From Spirochaetales bacterium (GTDB lineage Bacteria > Spirochaetota > Spirochaetia > Sphaerochaetales > Sphaerochaetaceae), in NCBI GenBank assembly GCA_022788185.1, contig JALEVV010000014.1, positions 1 to 60,684 of the forward strand: a stretch of 60,684 nucleotides of DNA. The letters are read 5' to 3'. This document shows positions 17,224-24,373 of this stretch, in pieces; positions within the stretch are counted from its first letter, which is position 1; each line of letters starts with the position of its first letter. The position numbers were made by a program, and so were the translations under genes. Below the pieces are notes generated by a model. The model was given only the letters and a program-made list of their open reading frames with translations. It had not been told where the DNA came from and ran no database searches.

Positions 17224-18333
17224 ATGAAACGTATAATCTCTTTCGTGAAAAGGGAGGTGGTCTTCTCCGTCTCCCTGCTTCTCACCGTTCTTTCGGTGTT
17301 TCTCAATCCCCATCCTGAAACATATCTTTCCTTTGTCGATTTCGGGATGCTGATGATGCTTTTCTCCCTAATGGGGATTTCCTCCGGACTTGAGAAGTCG
17401 GGCCTCTTCCATGCCCTTGGGTCTGCCCTGGTGGGGAAGAGCGGAAACGTGAGGGTGCTTGCCCTCCTGCTTGTGTTCCTGCCGTTCTTCACCTCGGCAC
17501 TCGTGACGAATGACGTGTCACTCATCATGTTCATACCGTTCACGCTTGCCCTGGTGCGAGGCCTGATGGACATCAGGGAAAGGATTACTCTGGTGACGCT
17601 CCAGACAGTCGCGGCAAACCTGGGAAGCATGATGCTGCCGGTGGGAAATCCGCAGAACCTCTATCTCTTTTCCCGTTACGGCCTCTCGGCCGGGAATTTC
17701 TTCCCCGCCGTCCTTCCTTACTCTGCCCTGAGTCTCATCCTCCTTGCATTGTCTGTCTTCCTGTTCTTCCCATCCCGGGCAGTGAGGGCAGGGGAGGAAG
17801 CCGGAAAGCCTGACGCAAAAATGGGCGCCCTCTTTCTGGCACTGCTTGTCCTGGCGCTGCTCTCGGTCTTCGGCTTCGTGCCCGATTACGTCATCTTCCT
17901 GATATCGCTTGGAGTTTTCGCATTAACATTGCGCTCTTTTCTCAAAGGTGCCGATTACATCCTGCTTCTTACCTTCGTGTGCTTCTTCATCTTCAGCGGT
18001 AATCTGGCGGCATGTGAGCAGGTGAGGAGCTTCTTCGCCCGCCTGATCGAAGCATACCCCCTTGCCACCACGGTGATGACGTGTCAGGTGATAAGCAACG
18101 TGCCTGCGGCCGTGCTTCTCTCCGGCTTCACGGAAAATGCCCGCCTTCTCCTGACAGGCACCAACATCGGAGGCCTCGGCACCCCGATCGCATCCCTTGC
18201 CTCCCTCATCACGATAAAATTCGTCCTGAAGGAGGATAAGAGTGAAGTGAATGGGTTCTGGGGAGTTTTCCTCTCATTCAACTTCGCCTTTCTCGTAATA
18301 CTGATGGCTGCAGCCATGTTCCTGGGAGTCTGA
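17224..18333 (+). CDS. Anion permease of the ArsB/NhaD-SLC13-like superfamily
   Basis: This 369-residue polytopic inner-membrane protein has about ten hydrophobic segments. Two family-type reentrant motifs are visible: ALVTNDVSLIMFIPF near residue 96-110 and NLGSMMLPVGNPQNLYL near 136-152. The second is the conserved substrate-site loop of the ion transporter superfamily that includes citrate, dicarboxylate and arsenite carriers. A second repeat of the fold has the TNIGGLGTP-type motif near residue 316. The substrate is not predictable. The start ATG lacks a ribosome site and lies six bases after a -10 box. The next gene begins after one base, so the two are co-transcribed. Confidence 0.82.
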   Translation: MKRIISFVKREVVFSVSLLLTVLSVFLNPHPETYLSFVDFGMLMMLFSLMGISSGLEKSGLFHALGSALVGKSGNVRVLALLLVFLPFFTSALVTNDVSLIMFIPFTLALVRGLMDIRERITLVTLQTVAANLGSMMLPVGNPQNLYLFSRYGLSAGNFFPAVLPYSALSLILLALSVFLFFPSRAVRAGEEAGKPDAKMGALFLALLVLALLSVFGFVPDYVIFLISLGVFALTLRSFLKGADYILLLTFVCFFIFSGNLAACEQVRSFFARLIEAYPLATTVMTCQVISNVPAAVLLSGFTENARLLLTGTNIGGLGTPIASLASLITIKFVLKEDKSEVNGFWGVFLSFNFAFLVILMAAAMFLGV

Positions 18334-18334
18334 T

Positions 18335-18994
18335 ATGGAAATAGTACCTTCAAGGGTTTTCTCTTCCCTTTACATCCTCATCGACATCGTCTTCCTGATT
18401 GTTTTCTCCCTGATGCTCTTTCTTTCAGGCAGGAGGAAGGCTCTTGCCTTCGGCCTCTTCGGAGGGCTTCTGTACTTTGCCGTGGACTGGGGAATCTTCT
18501 CTCTTGCCCTCGGGGCCAGAATCGTTACCGGTGCCCCGACCGCACTGTTCCTGTTCTGGCTTTCGATGAGTTATGGGCTTACCAACTTCGCCTGGATCTG
18601 GCTGATGCTTGACCGGGACAGCGCAAGGGTGGAGTGGTCGGTGCTCATCTTCTTCTCCTGGATTGCCACTGCGCTCCTCAGCCAGAACTTCGGTTCCTCC
18701 TGGCCCGTGATATCGATAAGCCGCACGACAGCTTCATACCATGGCGTCATGGCCCTCATCCTGATCGCGGGCTACATGATCGTGATATCACTGAACATAT
18801 TCAGGAATGCGGGAATCCCGGTCCTTTACCTGCTTTTCGTCGGAATCACGGTTCAGCTCGGATGGGAAACGGCACTCCTTGTCACCGGGATAAGACAGTC
18901 CGGAATTGAGACCCTTATCATCAACAGTCTTATCGAAACCAATCTTGGTCTTCCATATATCTATTTCATACATAAGAGGTTATCAAAAACATGA
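18335..18994 (+). CDS. Multi-pass membrane protein of unknown function
   Basis: This 219-residue protein has about six hydrophobic segments and short polar loops. No signature of a known family was recognised. Tryptophan and aromatic residues are frequent at helix ends (YFAVDWGIF, FAWIWLML). It begins one base after the permease stop codon, implying co-translation, and it might assist or modify that transporter; this is inference from position only. Downstream lies an AT-rich stretch and then the tRNA promoter. Confidence 0.72.
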   Translation: MEIVPSRVFSSLYILIDIVFLIVFSLMLFLSGRRKALAFGLFGGLLYFAVDWGIFSLALGARIVTGAPTALFLFWLSMSYGLTNFAWIWLMLDRDSARVEWSVLIFFSWIATALLSQNFGSSWPVISISRTTASYHGVMALILIAGYMIVISLNIFRNAGIPVLYLLFVGITVQLGWETALLVTGIRQSGIETLIINSLIETNLGLPYIYFIHKRLSKT

Positions 18995-19024
18995 AATTTT
19001 TTTGAAAAAATATTTCAAAAGCAG

Positions 19025-19053
19025 TTGACAATAATCCGTCATTTTGCGATAGT
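19025..19053 (+). promoter_or_regulatory. Promoter of the five-gene tRNA array
   Basis: A perfect TTGACA at 19025-19030, a 17-base spacer and GATAGT at 19048-19053 lie 46 bases before tRNA-His. An AT-rich stem (about 18991-19018) sits directly upstream and may end the membrane-protein transcript. Confidence 0.72.
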
Positions 19054-19098
19054 ACTACACGTTGATTGCGCTGGTGAACACCGGATGCTTCGAACAAT

Positions 19099-19171
19099 GG
19101 TGGAAGTAGTTCAGTGGTAGAGCGCCAGATTGTGGATCTGGTTGTCGAGGGTTCGAACCCCTTCTTCCACC
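19099..19171 (+). tRNA. tRNA-His (anticodon GTG)
   Basis: The extra G at position -1 (19099) pairs with C73, the hallmark of tRNA-His. The acceptor gtggaag pairs perfectly with cttccac. The anticodon loop ttgtgga within ccaga/tctgg gives GTG. The T-loop is ttcgaac. CCA is not encoded. It is the first gene of the array; a small hairpin lies between it and tRNA-Arg. Confidence 0.95.
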
Positions 19172-19193
19172 CACGCTGTTCTTCGGAACAGAT

Positions 19194-19267
19194 GCGCGCG
19201 TAGCTCAGCTGGATAGAGCGTCGGACTTCGAATCCGCAGGTCGCAGGTTCGTATCCTGCCGGGCGCA
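19194..19267 (+). tRNA. tRNA-Arg (anticodon TCG), structurally odd
   Basis: The overall cloverleaf is present, and the anticodon loop cttcgaa gives TCG for CGA/CGN codons. Two positions are abnormal. Acceptor gcgcgcg faces cgggcgc, leaving a G-G mismatch at pair 5:68. The T-loop is ttcgtat, so position 58 (base 19252), almost always A, is T. Pair 27:43 is also T-C. Discriminator A is present; CCA is not encoded. The gene may be real with unusual bases, a degrading gene, or carry sequence errors. Confidence 0.85.
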
Positions 19268-19279
19268 GCAAACAAAATT

Positions 19280-19352
19280 GTGCCGCTAGCTCAGCTGGTA
19301 GAGCAGCAGACTCTTAATCTGCGGGTCAAAGGTTCGATCCCTTTGCGGCTCA
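19280..19352 (+). tRNA. tRNA-Lys (anticodon CTT)
   Basis: The anticodon loop ctcttaa within gcaga/tctgc gives CTT for AAG. The T-loop ttcgatc and T-stem aaagg/ccttt are normal. The acceptor gtgccgc against gcggctc has one T-T mismatch at pair 2:71. Discriminator A; no encoded CCA. Confidence 0.93.
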
Positions 19353-19361
19353 TATCTCACC

Positions 19362-19442
19362 GCGAGAGTGGTGGAATTGGCAGACACGCTAGATTTAGGT
19401 TCTAGTATCGTTGATGTGCGGGTTCAAGTCCCGCCTCTCGCA
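19362..19442 (+). tRNA. tRNA-Leu (anticodon TAG)
   Basis: A class II tRNA of 81 bases with a long variable arm (tatcgttgatgt region). The acceptor gcgagag pairs perfectly with ctctcgc. The loop tttaggt within ctaga/tctag gives anticodon TAG for CUA/CUN codons. Discriminator A; no encoded CCA. Confidence 0.96.
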
Positions 19443-19469
19443 AGGACCTTTTCTAACGAGGTCGCAAAT

Positions 19470-19541
19470 GCGAAAGTAGCTCAGTGGTAGAGCTCCACCT
19501 TGCCAAGGTGGATGTCGCGGGTTCAAGTCCCGTCTTTCGCT
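19470..19541 (+). tRNA. tRNA-Gly (anticodon GCC), second identical copy
   Basis: The 72 bases are identical to the tRNA-Gly at 15916-15987, including the discriminator T. It is the last gene of the array and is followed six bases later by a strong terminator. Confidence 0.97.
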
Positions 19542-19547
19542 TAAATG

Positions 19548-19574
19548 ATGAACCAGAAATGGTTCATTTTTTTT
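19548..19574 (+). terminator. First terminator of the tRNA array
   Basis: A seven-base-pair stem ATGAACC/GGTTCAT with a six-base loop is followed by eight T residues. Confidence 0.88.
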
Positions 19575-19599
19575 CGCAAAATGGGAAATTGTGAGGTAT

Positions 19600-19641
19600 A
19601 TGCGGAATCACTGATGATCAGGGATTCCGCATTTGCTTTTT
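19600..19641 (+). terminator. Second, backup terminator of the tRNA array
   Basis: A perfect ten-base-pair stem (arms 19600-19609 and 19623-19632) is followed by TTGCTTTTT, in the direction of tRNA transcription. Its tail runs into the stop codon of the convergent rarA gene, so it may also stop transcription from entering rarA antisense. Confidence 0.7.
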
Positions 19642-21880
19642 ATCTGGTCTTTCTGTGAACTTCCGCCCATTCGGGGCTGGTTTCATTTACATCGTTTCTT
19701 AGAATGCTTCCGTTTGTAAGCCTTACTATGAGGACGGCATGCTTCCATTTTATCCTGGCATTCTTAAGCTCGTTCATTATCTGGGGCTTAAGACGCTCAC
19801 TGTATTTGCCGAGCTTTTCCAGCGCGGGAAGATATCTCTTATCCAGCCAGAGCGTGAGGGTAGCCTCATCCAGGAGCTTTTCCTCATACTGATTGAGCTT
19901 TCTCATTTCAATCTTTGAGAAGTAGGGGGAAAGCATCTTTTCCAGGTCTTCCCCGTTCCAGTTGGTAAGCGGATTGTCTCTGCCGAAGATGTCGGTCTCA
20001 GCTGCCTTCAGCAGGTCCCTTGTCTTTCTGTCGGAGACGAAATCACTGAGTCTCGAGCCCTCTGAGGCAACGCTCTCTGAGAGACTGACGACTCCGTCAG
20101 GCTTTATCCTCCGCTTGAGGGATGTGATTATGTCCGACTCCTCCTTAAGACGGGAGAAGATGTTCTTTGCAAAGATATGCTCGAAGCGGATGTCATCTCC
20201 CTGGGTGTCCAGGTACTCCTTTGCACTTCCCACGAAAACCTCAGGCTGTCTCAGCAGCTCAAGGCTCTCTTTATAATGATTAATATATGCGGCTTCCTCG
20301 GCGGTCTTCACCTGACAAGCCGCAAAGCCTTCAGGATTGTGCCTGACCGCATTCCAGAGGATGAGACCGTGGGAGGCATTGAGCACGAGGATGTTGTCAC
20401 TTCGTCTGATGGGAAGGTCCTCGAAGATCGCATCCCTGATCTCGAGCAGGAGCTTTGAGCCCATTGAGGATGTCCTTCTGAGCCAGTTCTCCTCCGCCTT
20501 TGAGGCGGGGGAGAAGGTCAGGTTTTCCGTGAAGGTGTCACTGCTCATTCCTTCCAGCTGGGCTTCACGCTTCCTTTCAACCTCTTCCTTTATGCTCTTC
20601 TCATATCCCACGTCGGAGGGCCTGTAATAGACCTTGCCCTGGAGGGCATCGGGCAGATACTGCTGAACCACCCAGTGATCCTTATAGGCATGGGGGTAGA
20701 GGTATCCTTCCCCGTGGCCGAACTCCTTCGCATCCCTTGAGGCATCCTTCAGGTGGTTCGGTACCTCCTGCTGCTTTTCCTTCTCCACATCGGAAAGGGC
20801 ATCGAAGAAGGCCAGTGCGGAGTTACTTTTCCTGCATGTGGCCAGGTACAGTGTGGCCTCTGCCAGGTGGAAGCGTCCCTCAGGCAGTCCGATGCGGTCA
20901 AAGGCGGCGGCACAGGAAGCGACGACGTTTATCGCATTGGGGTCGGCAAGGCCCACGTCCTCGGAGGCAGAAATGAGCATCCTGCGGAAGATGAAACGGG
21001 GATCCTCTCCGGCTGCGACCATGCGGGCAAGCCAGTAGAGGGCGGCATCGGGATCGCTGCCCCTCAGTGACTTTATGAATGCGGAGATGACATCGAAGTG
21101 GTAGTCGCCCTCCTTGTCGTAGAGTACGACTTTTTTCTGTATCGATTCCTCGGCGCTCTCAAGGGAGATCCTGATGCACTCGCCGTCCTTTGGCGGAAAC
21201 ACGTCGGCAGTGGTCTCAACGGCCAGCTGCAGGGCATTCAGCAGGCTTCTGGCATCGCCGTCTGCGATGTTTATGATGTGCTCAAGGGCACCCTCCTCAA
21301 ACTCGATCCTGTAGCGTCCGTAGCCCCTTTCCCTGTCGGTCAGGGCCTGGTAGGCAACCTTTTTCAGGTCTGCTTCGGAGAGCTTCGTAAGCTGGAAGAC
21401 GCGGCTCCTCGAAACCAGGGCGGCATTGACCTCAAAGTAGGGGTTCTCCGTTGTTGCCCCGATCAGTATGAACGTTCCGTTCTCAACCCAGGGAAGCAGG
21501 GCATCCTGCTGGCTCTTGTTCCATCTGTGTACCTCATCGACGAAGAGTATCGTCCTCTGGCCGAAGTGGGCAAGACGGTCTCTGGCTGCATCTATCTCGA
21601 TCCTGAGTTCCTTCACCCCTGAAAGTACCGCATTGAGGGTGGCAAAGTGGCTCTTGGTCGTGTTTGCTATCACTCGGGCAAGGGTTGTCTTGCCTGTTCC
21701 GGGAGGTCCGTAGAAAATGATGGAGCTGAGAAGATCGGCCTGAATGGCACGCCTGAGCAGCCTGCCTTTCCCGATGATGTGCTCCTGTCCGATGTATTCA
21801 TCCAGTGTCCTCGGCCTCATGCGGTAGGCAAGAGGCTGGGATGATATCTGTTCCTCGGCGGTGAAAAGATCACTCTGCAT
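19640..21880 (-). CDS. rarA: RarA (MgsA) AAA+ ATPase fused to a C-terminal methyltransferase-like domain
   Basis: This is a 746-residue fusion. Residues 1 to about 415 are RarA, the clamp-loader-like AAA+ ATPase that acts at stalled replication forks and single-strand DNA ends. Walker A is GPPGTGKTT at 58-66, Walker B LFVDEVHRW near 112-120, and sensor 1 GATTENP near 140. The helical C-terminal RarA region with SEDVGLADP follows. Residues about 470-746 form a second domain with a Rossmann-like order (ILVLNASHGLILWNAV, then VKTAEEAAYINHY). It resembles a degenerate SAM methyltransferase; a RarA/unknown-domain fusion class is already known in cyanobacteria and other bacteria. It overlaps the upstream lipoprotein gene by 11 bases. 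Confidence 0.9.
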   Translation of the reverse strand: MQSDLFTAEEQISSQPLAYRMRPRTLDEYIGQEHIIGKGRLLRRAIQADLLSSIIFYGPPGTGKTTLARVIANTTKSHFATLNAVLSGVKELRIEIDAARDRLAHFGQRTILFVDEVHRWNKSQQDALLPWVENGTFILIGATTENPYFEVNAALVSRSRVFQLTKLSEADLKKVAYQALTDRERGYGRYRIEFEEGALEHIINIADGDARSLLNALQLAVETTADVFPPKDGECIRISLESAEESIQKKVVLYDKEGDYHFDVISAFIKSLRGSDPDAALYWLARMVAAGEDPRFIFRRMLISASEDVGLADPNAINVVASCAAAFDRIGLPEGRFHLAEATLYLATCRKSNSALAFFDALSDVEKEKQQEVPNHLKDASRDAKEFGHGEGYLYPHAYKDHWVVQQYLPDALQGKVYYRPSDVGYEKSIKEEVERKREAQLEGMSSDTFTENLTFSPASKAEENWLRRTSSMGSKLLLEIRDAIFEDLPIRRSDNILVLNASHGLILWNAVRHNPEGFAACQVKTAEEAAYINHYKESLELLRQPEVFVGSAKEYLDTQGDDIRFEHIFAKNIFSRLKEESDIITSLKRRIKPDGVVSLSESVASEGSRLSDFVSDRKTRDLLKAAETDIFGRDNPLTNWNGEDLEKMLSPYFSKIEMRKLNQYEEKLLDEATLTLWLDKRYLPALEKLGKYSERLKPQIMNELKNARIKWKHAVLIVRLTNGSILRNDVNETSPEWAEVHRKTR

Positions 21881-22541
21881 CTGTATCTCCCGTTGCGCGT
21901 ATTCTTACTTCGTTTTCCGAAAGGGCATTGAAGTAGACTTCCATGGCAAGCACCGCAAGCTCGTGCTCAGAGAGCGGTGAAATCGGTGCGATGACCGTTT
22001 CCTGTCCCACCAGGGCAAGGTTTGCATGGTGCTTTCTCCATACCTCGGCCTCTTCGTACATTTCCGTGAAGGCTTCCCGCTCCTTCGTGGAATCATCAAT
22101 CAGGGCCTTTTCGAAGATGGCGGTCACTTCAGAATGACATTTGTTTCTCAGAATAGTGCTCACCGATGAGTATCCGCTTTCAAGCACGGCGCTCACGTTT
22201 TCAAAGGTGTAGTCCGAAAGGAATGAGAAAAGACAGTCCGAAACGGCGAAGCGCGCGGAGCGGACAGCCTCATTCAGCTCCCTGAGATAGGCGTCCATGA
22301 GCTCGGTGAATCCGGGGAGCGAGGTGGTGTATTCAATGTAATCGGGGACGTCGGAAAGCAGCGGCTCCCGCGTGAAGATCACGGACTCAGTGTCCAGAAT
22401 CGCCTGCTGAATGCTGCTTTTCAGCCCGGATGTGAGCAGCAGTTCCTCATCGGTAGTGTAGCCGGCACTCCTGTCGGCTGTCTGACAGGAAGTCAGCAGC
22501 AGAAGGAAAATCAGGATTGAAAGTGCGGGATGTTTTTTCAT
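21870..22541 (-). CDS. Predicted lipoprotein of unknown function
   Basis: The 223-residue product starts with a basic n-region, a leucine-rich core and the lipobox LLTSC, with lipidation expected at Cys19. The mature protein is helical and acidic, with no recognised motif. The ATG follows GAGGTGAAACC, a good ribosome site. It overlaps rarA by 11 bases and is the first gene of that pair, so a lipoprotein is co-expressed with a DNA-repair ATPase; no functional link is known to me. Confidence 0.75.
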   Translation of the reverse strand: MKKHPALSILIFLLLLTSCQTADRSAGYTTDEELLLTSGLKSSIQQAILDTESVIFTREPLLSDVPDYIEYTTSLPGFTELMDAYLRELNEAVRSARFAVSDCLFSFLSDYTFENVSAVLESGYSSVSTILRNKCHSEVTAIFEKALIDDSTKEREAFTEMYEEAEVWRKHHANLALVGQETVIAPISPLSEHELAVLAMEVYFNALSENEVRIRATGDTDAE

Positions 22542-22733
22542 GGTTTCACCTCTTACCTCAGACCGCCCGGCTGATCATCTTTAATGATACACCAATAATC
22601 ACTTTTGCTCTACTGGTCGAATTATGCTTTGTCCGGTAAGGAAATATCGGCATGTCGGAAATACATGGCCTTTTGCGTGTGCGCATGCGGTTTATTGTGA
22701 TATAATTGAAAATGCCGTCCTTTGGGATTCCTG

Positions 22734-22761
22734 TTGACGATTCCCCGGATGAGCTTATATT
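22734..22761 (+). promoter_or_regulatory. Promoter of the Bax-inhibitor-like gene
   Basis: TTGACG at 22734-22739 is followed after 16 bases by TATATT (22756-22761); an overlapping TATTTT gives an 18-base spacer. A short leader with AAGGAG precedes the ATG at 22780. Confidence 0.6.
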
Positions 22762-22779
22762 TTACCGTAAGGAGAAAAT

Positions 22780-23493
22780 ATGGCAGAAACAAATCTCAGC
22801 GTCCTGCAGAACACGCAGGCTAGGGCCAATGGCCTTCTCAAACATGTCTATGGTTACATGTTCGTGGGACTCCTTCTCACATCAGTATTCAGTTTCCTTG
22901 TTTCCCAGAGCAGCAGGGCAGTCGCATTCATCTATTCAAATCCGTTCGTCACGATAATACTCTGTGTGGCAGAGCTTGCCCTTGTCTTCTATCTCTCGGC
23001 AAGGATTGAGAGGATAAGCATGAGGAGCGCCCAACTGTGCTTCTTCGCTTATTCCATTCTGACCGGAGTGACGCTTTCCTCCGTATTCCTCGTTTACACC
23101 GGTGCCTCGATCGCAAAGGCCTTCGTCACGACATGTCTCATGTTCGGCGGTCTCACGGTCTATGCCGGAGTCACGAAGCGCAACATCGCCTCCTGGGGCA
23201 CATATCTGATGATGGGCCTCTGGGGAATAATCATCGCCGGAGCGATCAACATGTTCTTCGGCTTCAGAAGCGTCGATCTCCTGATCTCAGTCCTCGGAGT
23301 CGTCGTCTTCCTCGGTCTTACCGTTTATGACACGAAGAGGGTTCTGGATATGAACAGGGAGTACGGCTCTGAGATGACGGAGGACGAATATGTCAAACTC
23401 GGCGTCATCGGTGCCCTCAACCTCTATCTGGATTTCCTCAACATCTTCCTCTACCTCCTGAGGCTTTTCTCATCATCCTCCCGTGATAAATGA
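22780..23493 (+). CDS. Bax inhibitor-1/YccA family membrane protein
   Basis: This 237-residue inner-membrane protein has seven hydrophobic segments and matches the BI-1/YccA/YbhL family. The N-terminal VYGYMFVGLLLTSVFSFLVS, the central TGVTLSSVFLVYTG and the C-terminal GALNLYLDFLNIFLYLLRL (with its conserved aspartate) are the typical family blocks. Bacterial members are calcium-leak or pH-sensitive channels in structural work and affect FtsH-dependent proteolysis. AAGGAGAAA precedes the ATG. The next gene starts inside its last codons, so the two are translated together. Confidence 0.92.
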   Translation: MAETNLSVLQNTQARANGLLKHVYGYMFVGLLLTSVFSFLVSQSSRAVAFIYSNPFVTIILCVAELALVFYLSARIERISMRSAQLCFFAYSILTGVTLSSVFLVYTGASIAKAFVTTCLMFGGLTVYAGVTKRNIASWGTYLMMGLWGIIIAGAINMFFGFRSVDLLISVLGVVVFLGLTVYDTKRVLDMNREYGSEMTEDEYVKLGVIGALNLYLDFLNIFLYLLRLFSSSSRDK

Positions 23494-24142
23494 GGTTTAC
23501 TCCGACCGCTCGGTGGTCGTTGTCAGCAAGCCCTCTGGGCTTCCCACCGCACCCTTGAAAAATGGGTGCGGTGATAGTCTGGTAAAGCAGGTTGCAGAGG
23601 TTTATCCGGAGATAATGGAGGTTTCAGGATATCAGAGCTGGGAAGGAGGACTCCTTCACCGCCTTGATACACCCACATCGGGACTCGTCATCTTCGCCAG
23701 GAACCAGAAGGCCTTTGACTACCTTTCCTGGCAGCAGAGGCACGATATGATCACAAAGGAGTACAGGGCACGGAGTGCGGGAATGAAAGAGAGCCTTCCC
23801 GGCTTTCCTCCCTTTCCCTTCAGATCTTCGGATGAGTGCTTCACGATCACATCCGGTTTCAGGTCCTACGGGCGCAAAGGGGCCTCGGTCCGTCCGCTTG
23901 TCGTTGACAGGGACATGAGAGTGTACCGCACTGAGGTCGCCAGGGAGAGTGATGACTCATTCATATGCGTCCTTACCCAGGGCTTCCGCCATCAGGTGAG
24001 ATGCCACATGGCCTGGGCCGGATATCCGCTCATCGGGGACGTGCAGTACGGGGGAAGTGAGGGCAATGAGTTCGGCCTCGAGGCGATAGGACTTACGTTC
24101 ACCGATCCTGCAAGTCAGAAGGTCATTTCAATTAGAGTCTAG
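23483..24142 (+). CDS. RluA-family RNA pseudouridine synthase
   Basis: This 219-residue enzyme converts a uridine in ribosomal or transfer RNA to pseudouridine. The catalytic block LLHRLDTPTSGLVIFAR near residues 56-72 holds the essential aspartate, and GFRHQVRCHMAWAGYPLIGD near 170-190 is the second family signature. It lacks an S4 domain and is shorter than RluD, as in RluA/TruC-type enzymes. The start is a GTG that overlaps the last four codons of the Bax-inhibitor gene, with no ribosome site of its own. The specific RNA position modified is unknown. Downstream, a run of seven T residues follows the stop without a clear stem. Confidence 0.88.
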   Translation: MINEVYSDRSVVVVSKPSGLPTAPLKNGCGDSLVKQVAEVYPEIMEVSGYQSWEGGLLHRLDTPTSGLVIFARNQKAFDYLSWQQRHDMITKEYRARSAGMKESLPGFPPFPFRSSDECFTITSGFRSYGRKGASVRPLVVDRDMRVYRTEVARESDDSFICVLTQGFRHQVRCHMAWAGYPLIGDVQYGGSEGNEFGLEAIGLTFTDPASQKVISIRV

Positions 24143-24231
24143 TTTTTTTGTTTTATCAGTGGTATTTCCTTGCAGTGAAATTAGATAATTTGAAGGGATG
24201 AAAAATTTACGGGAAAATTTCGGTTTTCGTG

Positions 24232-24261
24232 TTGACAAAGAAGCGACTAAAATTGTATCTA
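24232..24261 (+). promoter_or_regulatory. Promoter of the amt-glnB fusion gene
   Basis: A perfect TTGACA at 24232-24237, an 18-base spacer and TATCTA at 24256-24261 predict a start near 24268. The leader is then about 105 bases long and holds two terminator-like hairpins. No sigma-54 (GG-N10-GC) site was seen. Confidence 0.65.
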
Positions 24262-24274
24262 ATTGACCATCAAT

Positions 24275-24308
24275 GGTGATAGCAGATGACTGTTATCACC
24301 TTTTTTTT
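24275..24308 (+). terminator. First leader terminator (attenuator) of amt
   Basis: Arms 24275-24285 and 24290-24300 form an 11-base-pair stem with one G-T pair and an ATGA loop, followed at once by eight T residues. It lies inside the predicted leader, before the start codon, so it should end most transcripts unless it is prevented from forming. Opening the innermost pair gives a GATGAC hexaloop. Confidence 0.8.
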
Positions 24309-24358
24309 GGTACAACGGCGTACCGGGATTCACTTCTCGGTACGCCTTATCTTTTTTT
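24309..24358 (+). promoter_or_regulatory. Competing antiterminator hairpin and second leader terminator of amt
   Basis: GGTAC (24309-24313) pairs with GTACC (24320-24324) around the six-base loop AACGGC. This is mutually exclusive with a terminator stem made of GGCGTACCG (24317-24325) and CGGTACGCC (24338-24346), extendable by three inner pairs and followed by TTATCTTTTTTT. The loop has A at position 1 and G at position 4, the pattern bound by ANTAR-domain antiterminators. The ribosome site AGGAGAGGTG begins right after the T-run. Confidence 0.7.
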
Positions 24359-24373
24359 AGGAGAGGTGAAAAA

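Noticed and set aside
18966-19271. Leftward frame across tRNA-His and tRNA-Arg
   Set aside because: It is antisense to two tRNA genes and has the typical tRNA-shadow peptide GFEPSTTR.
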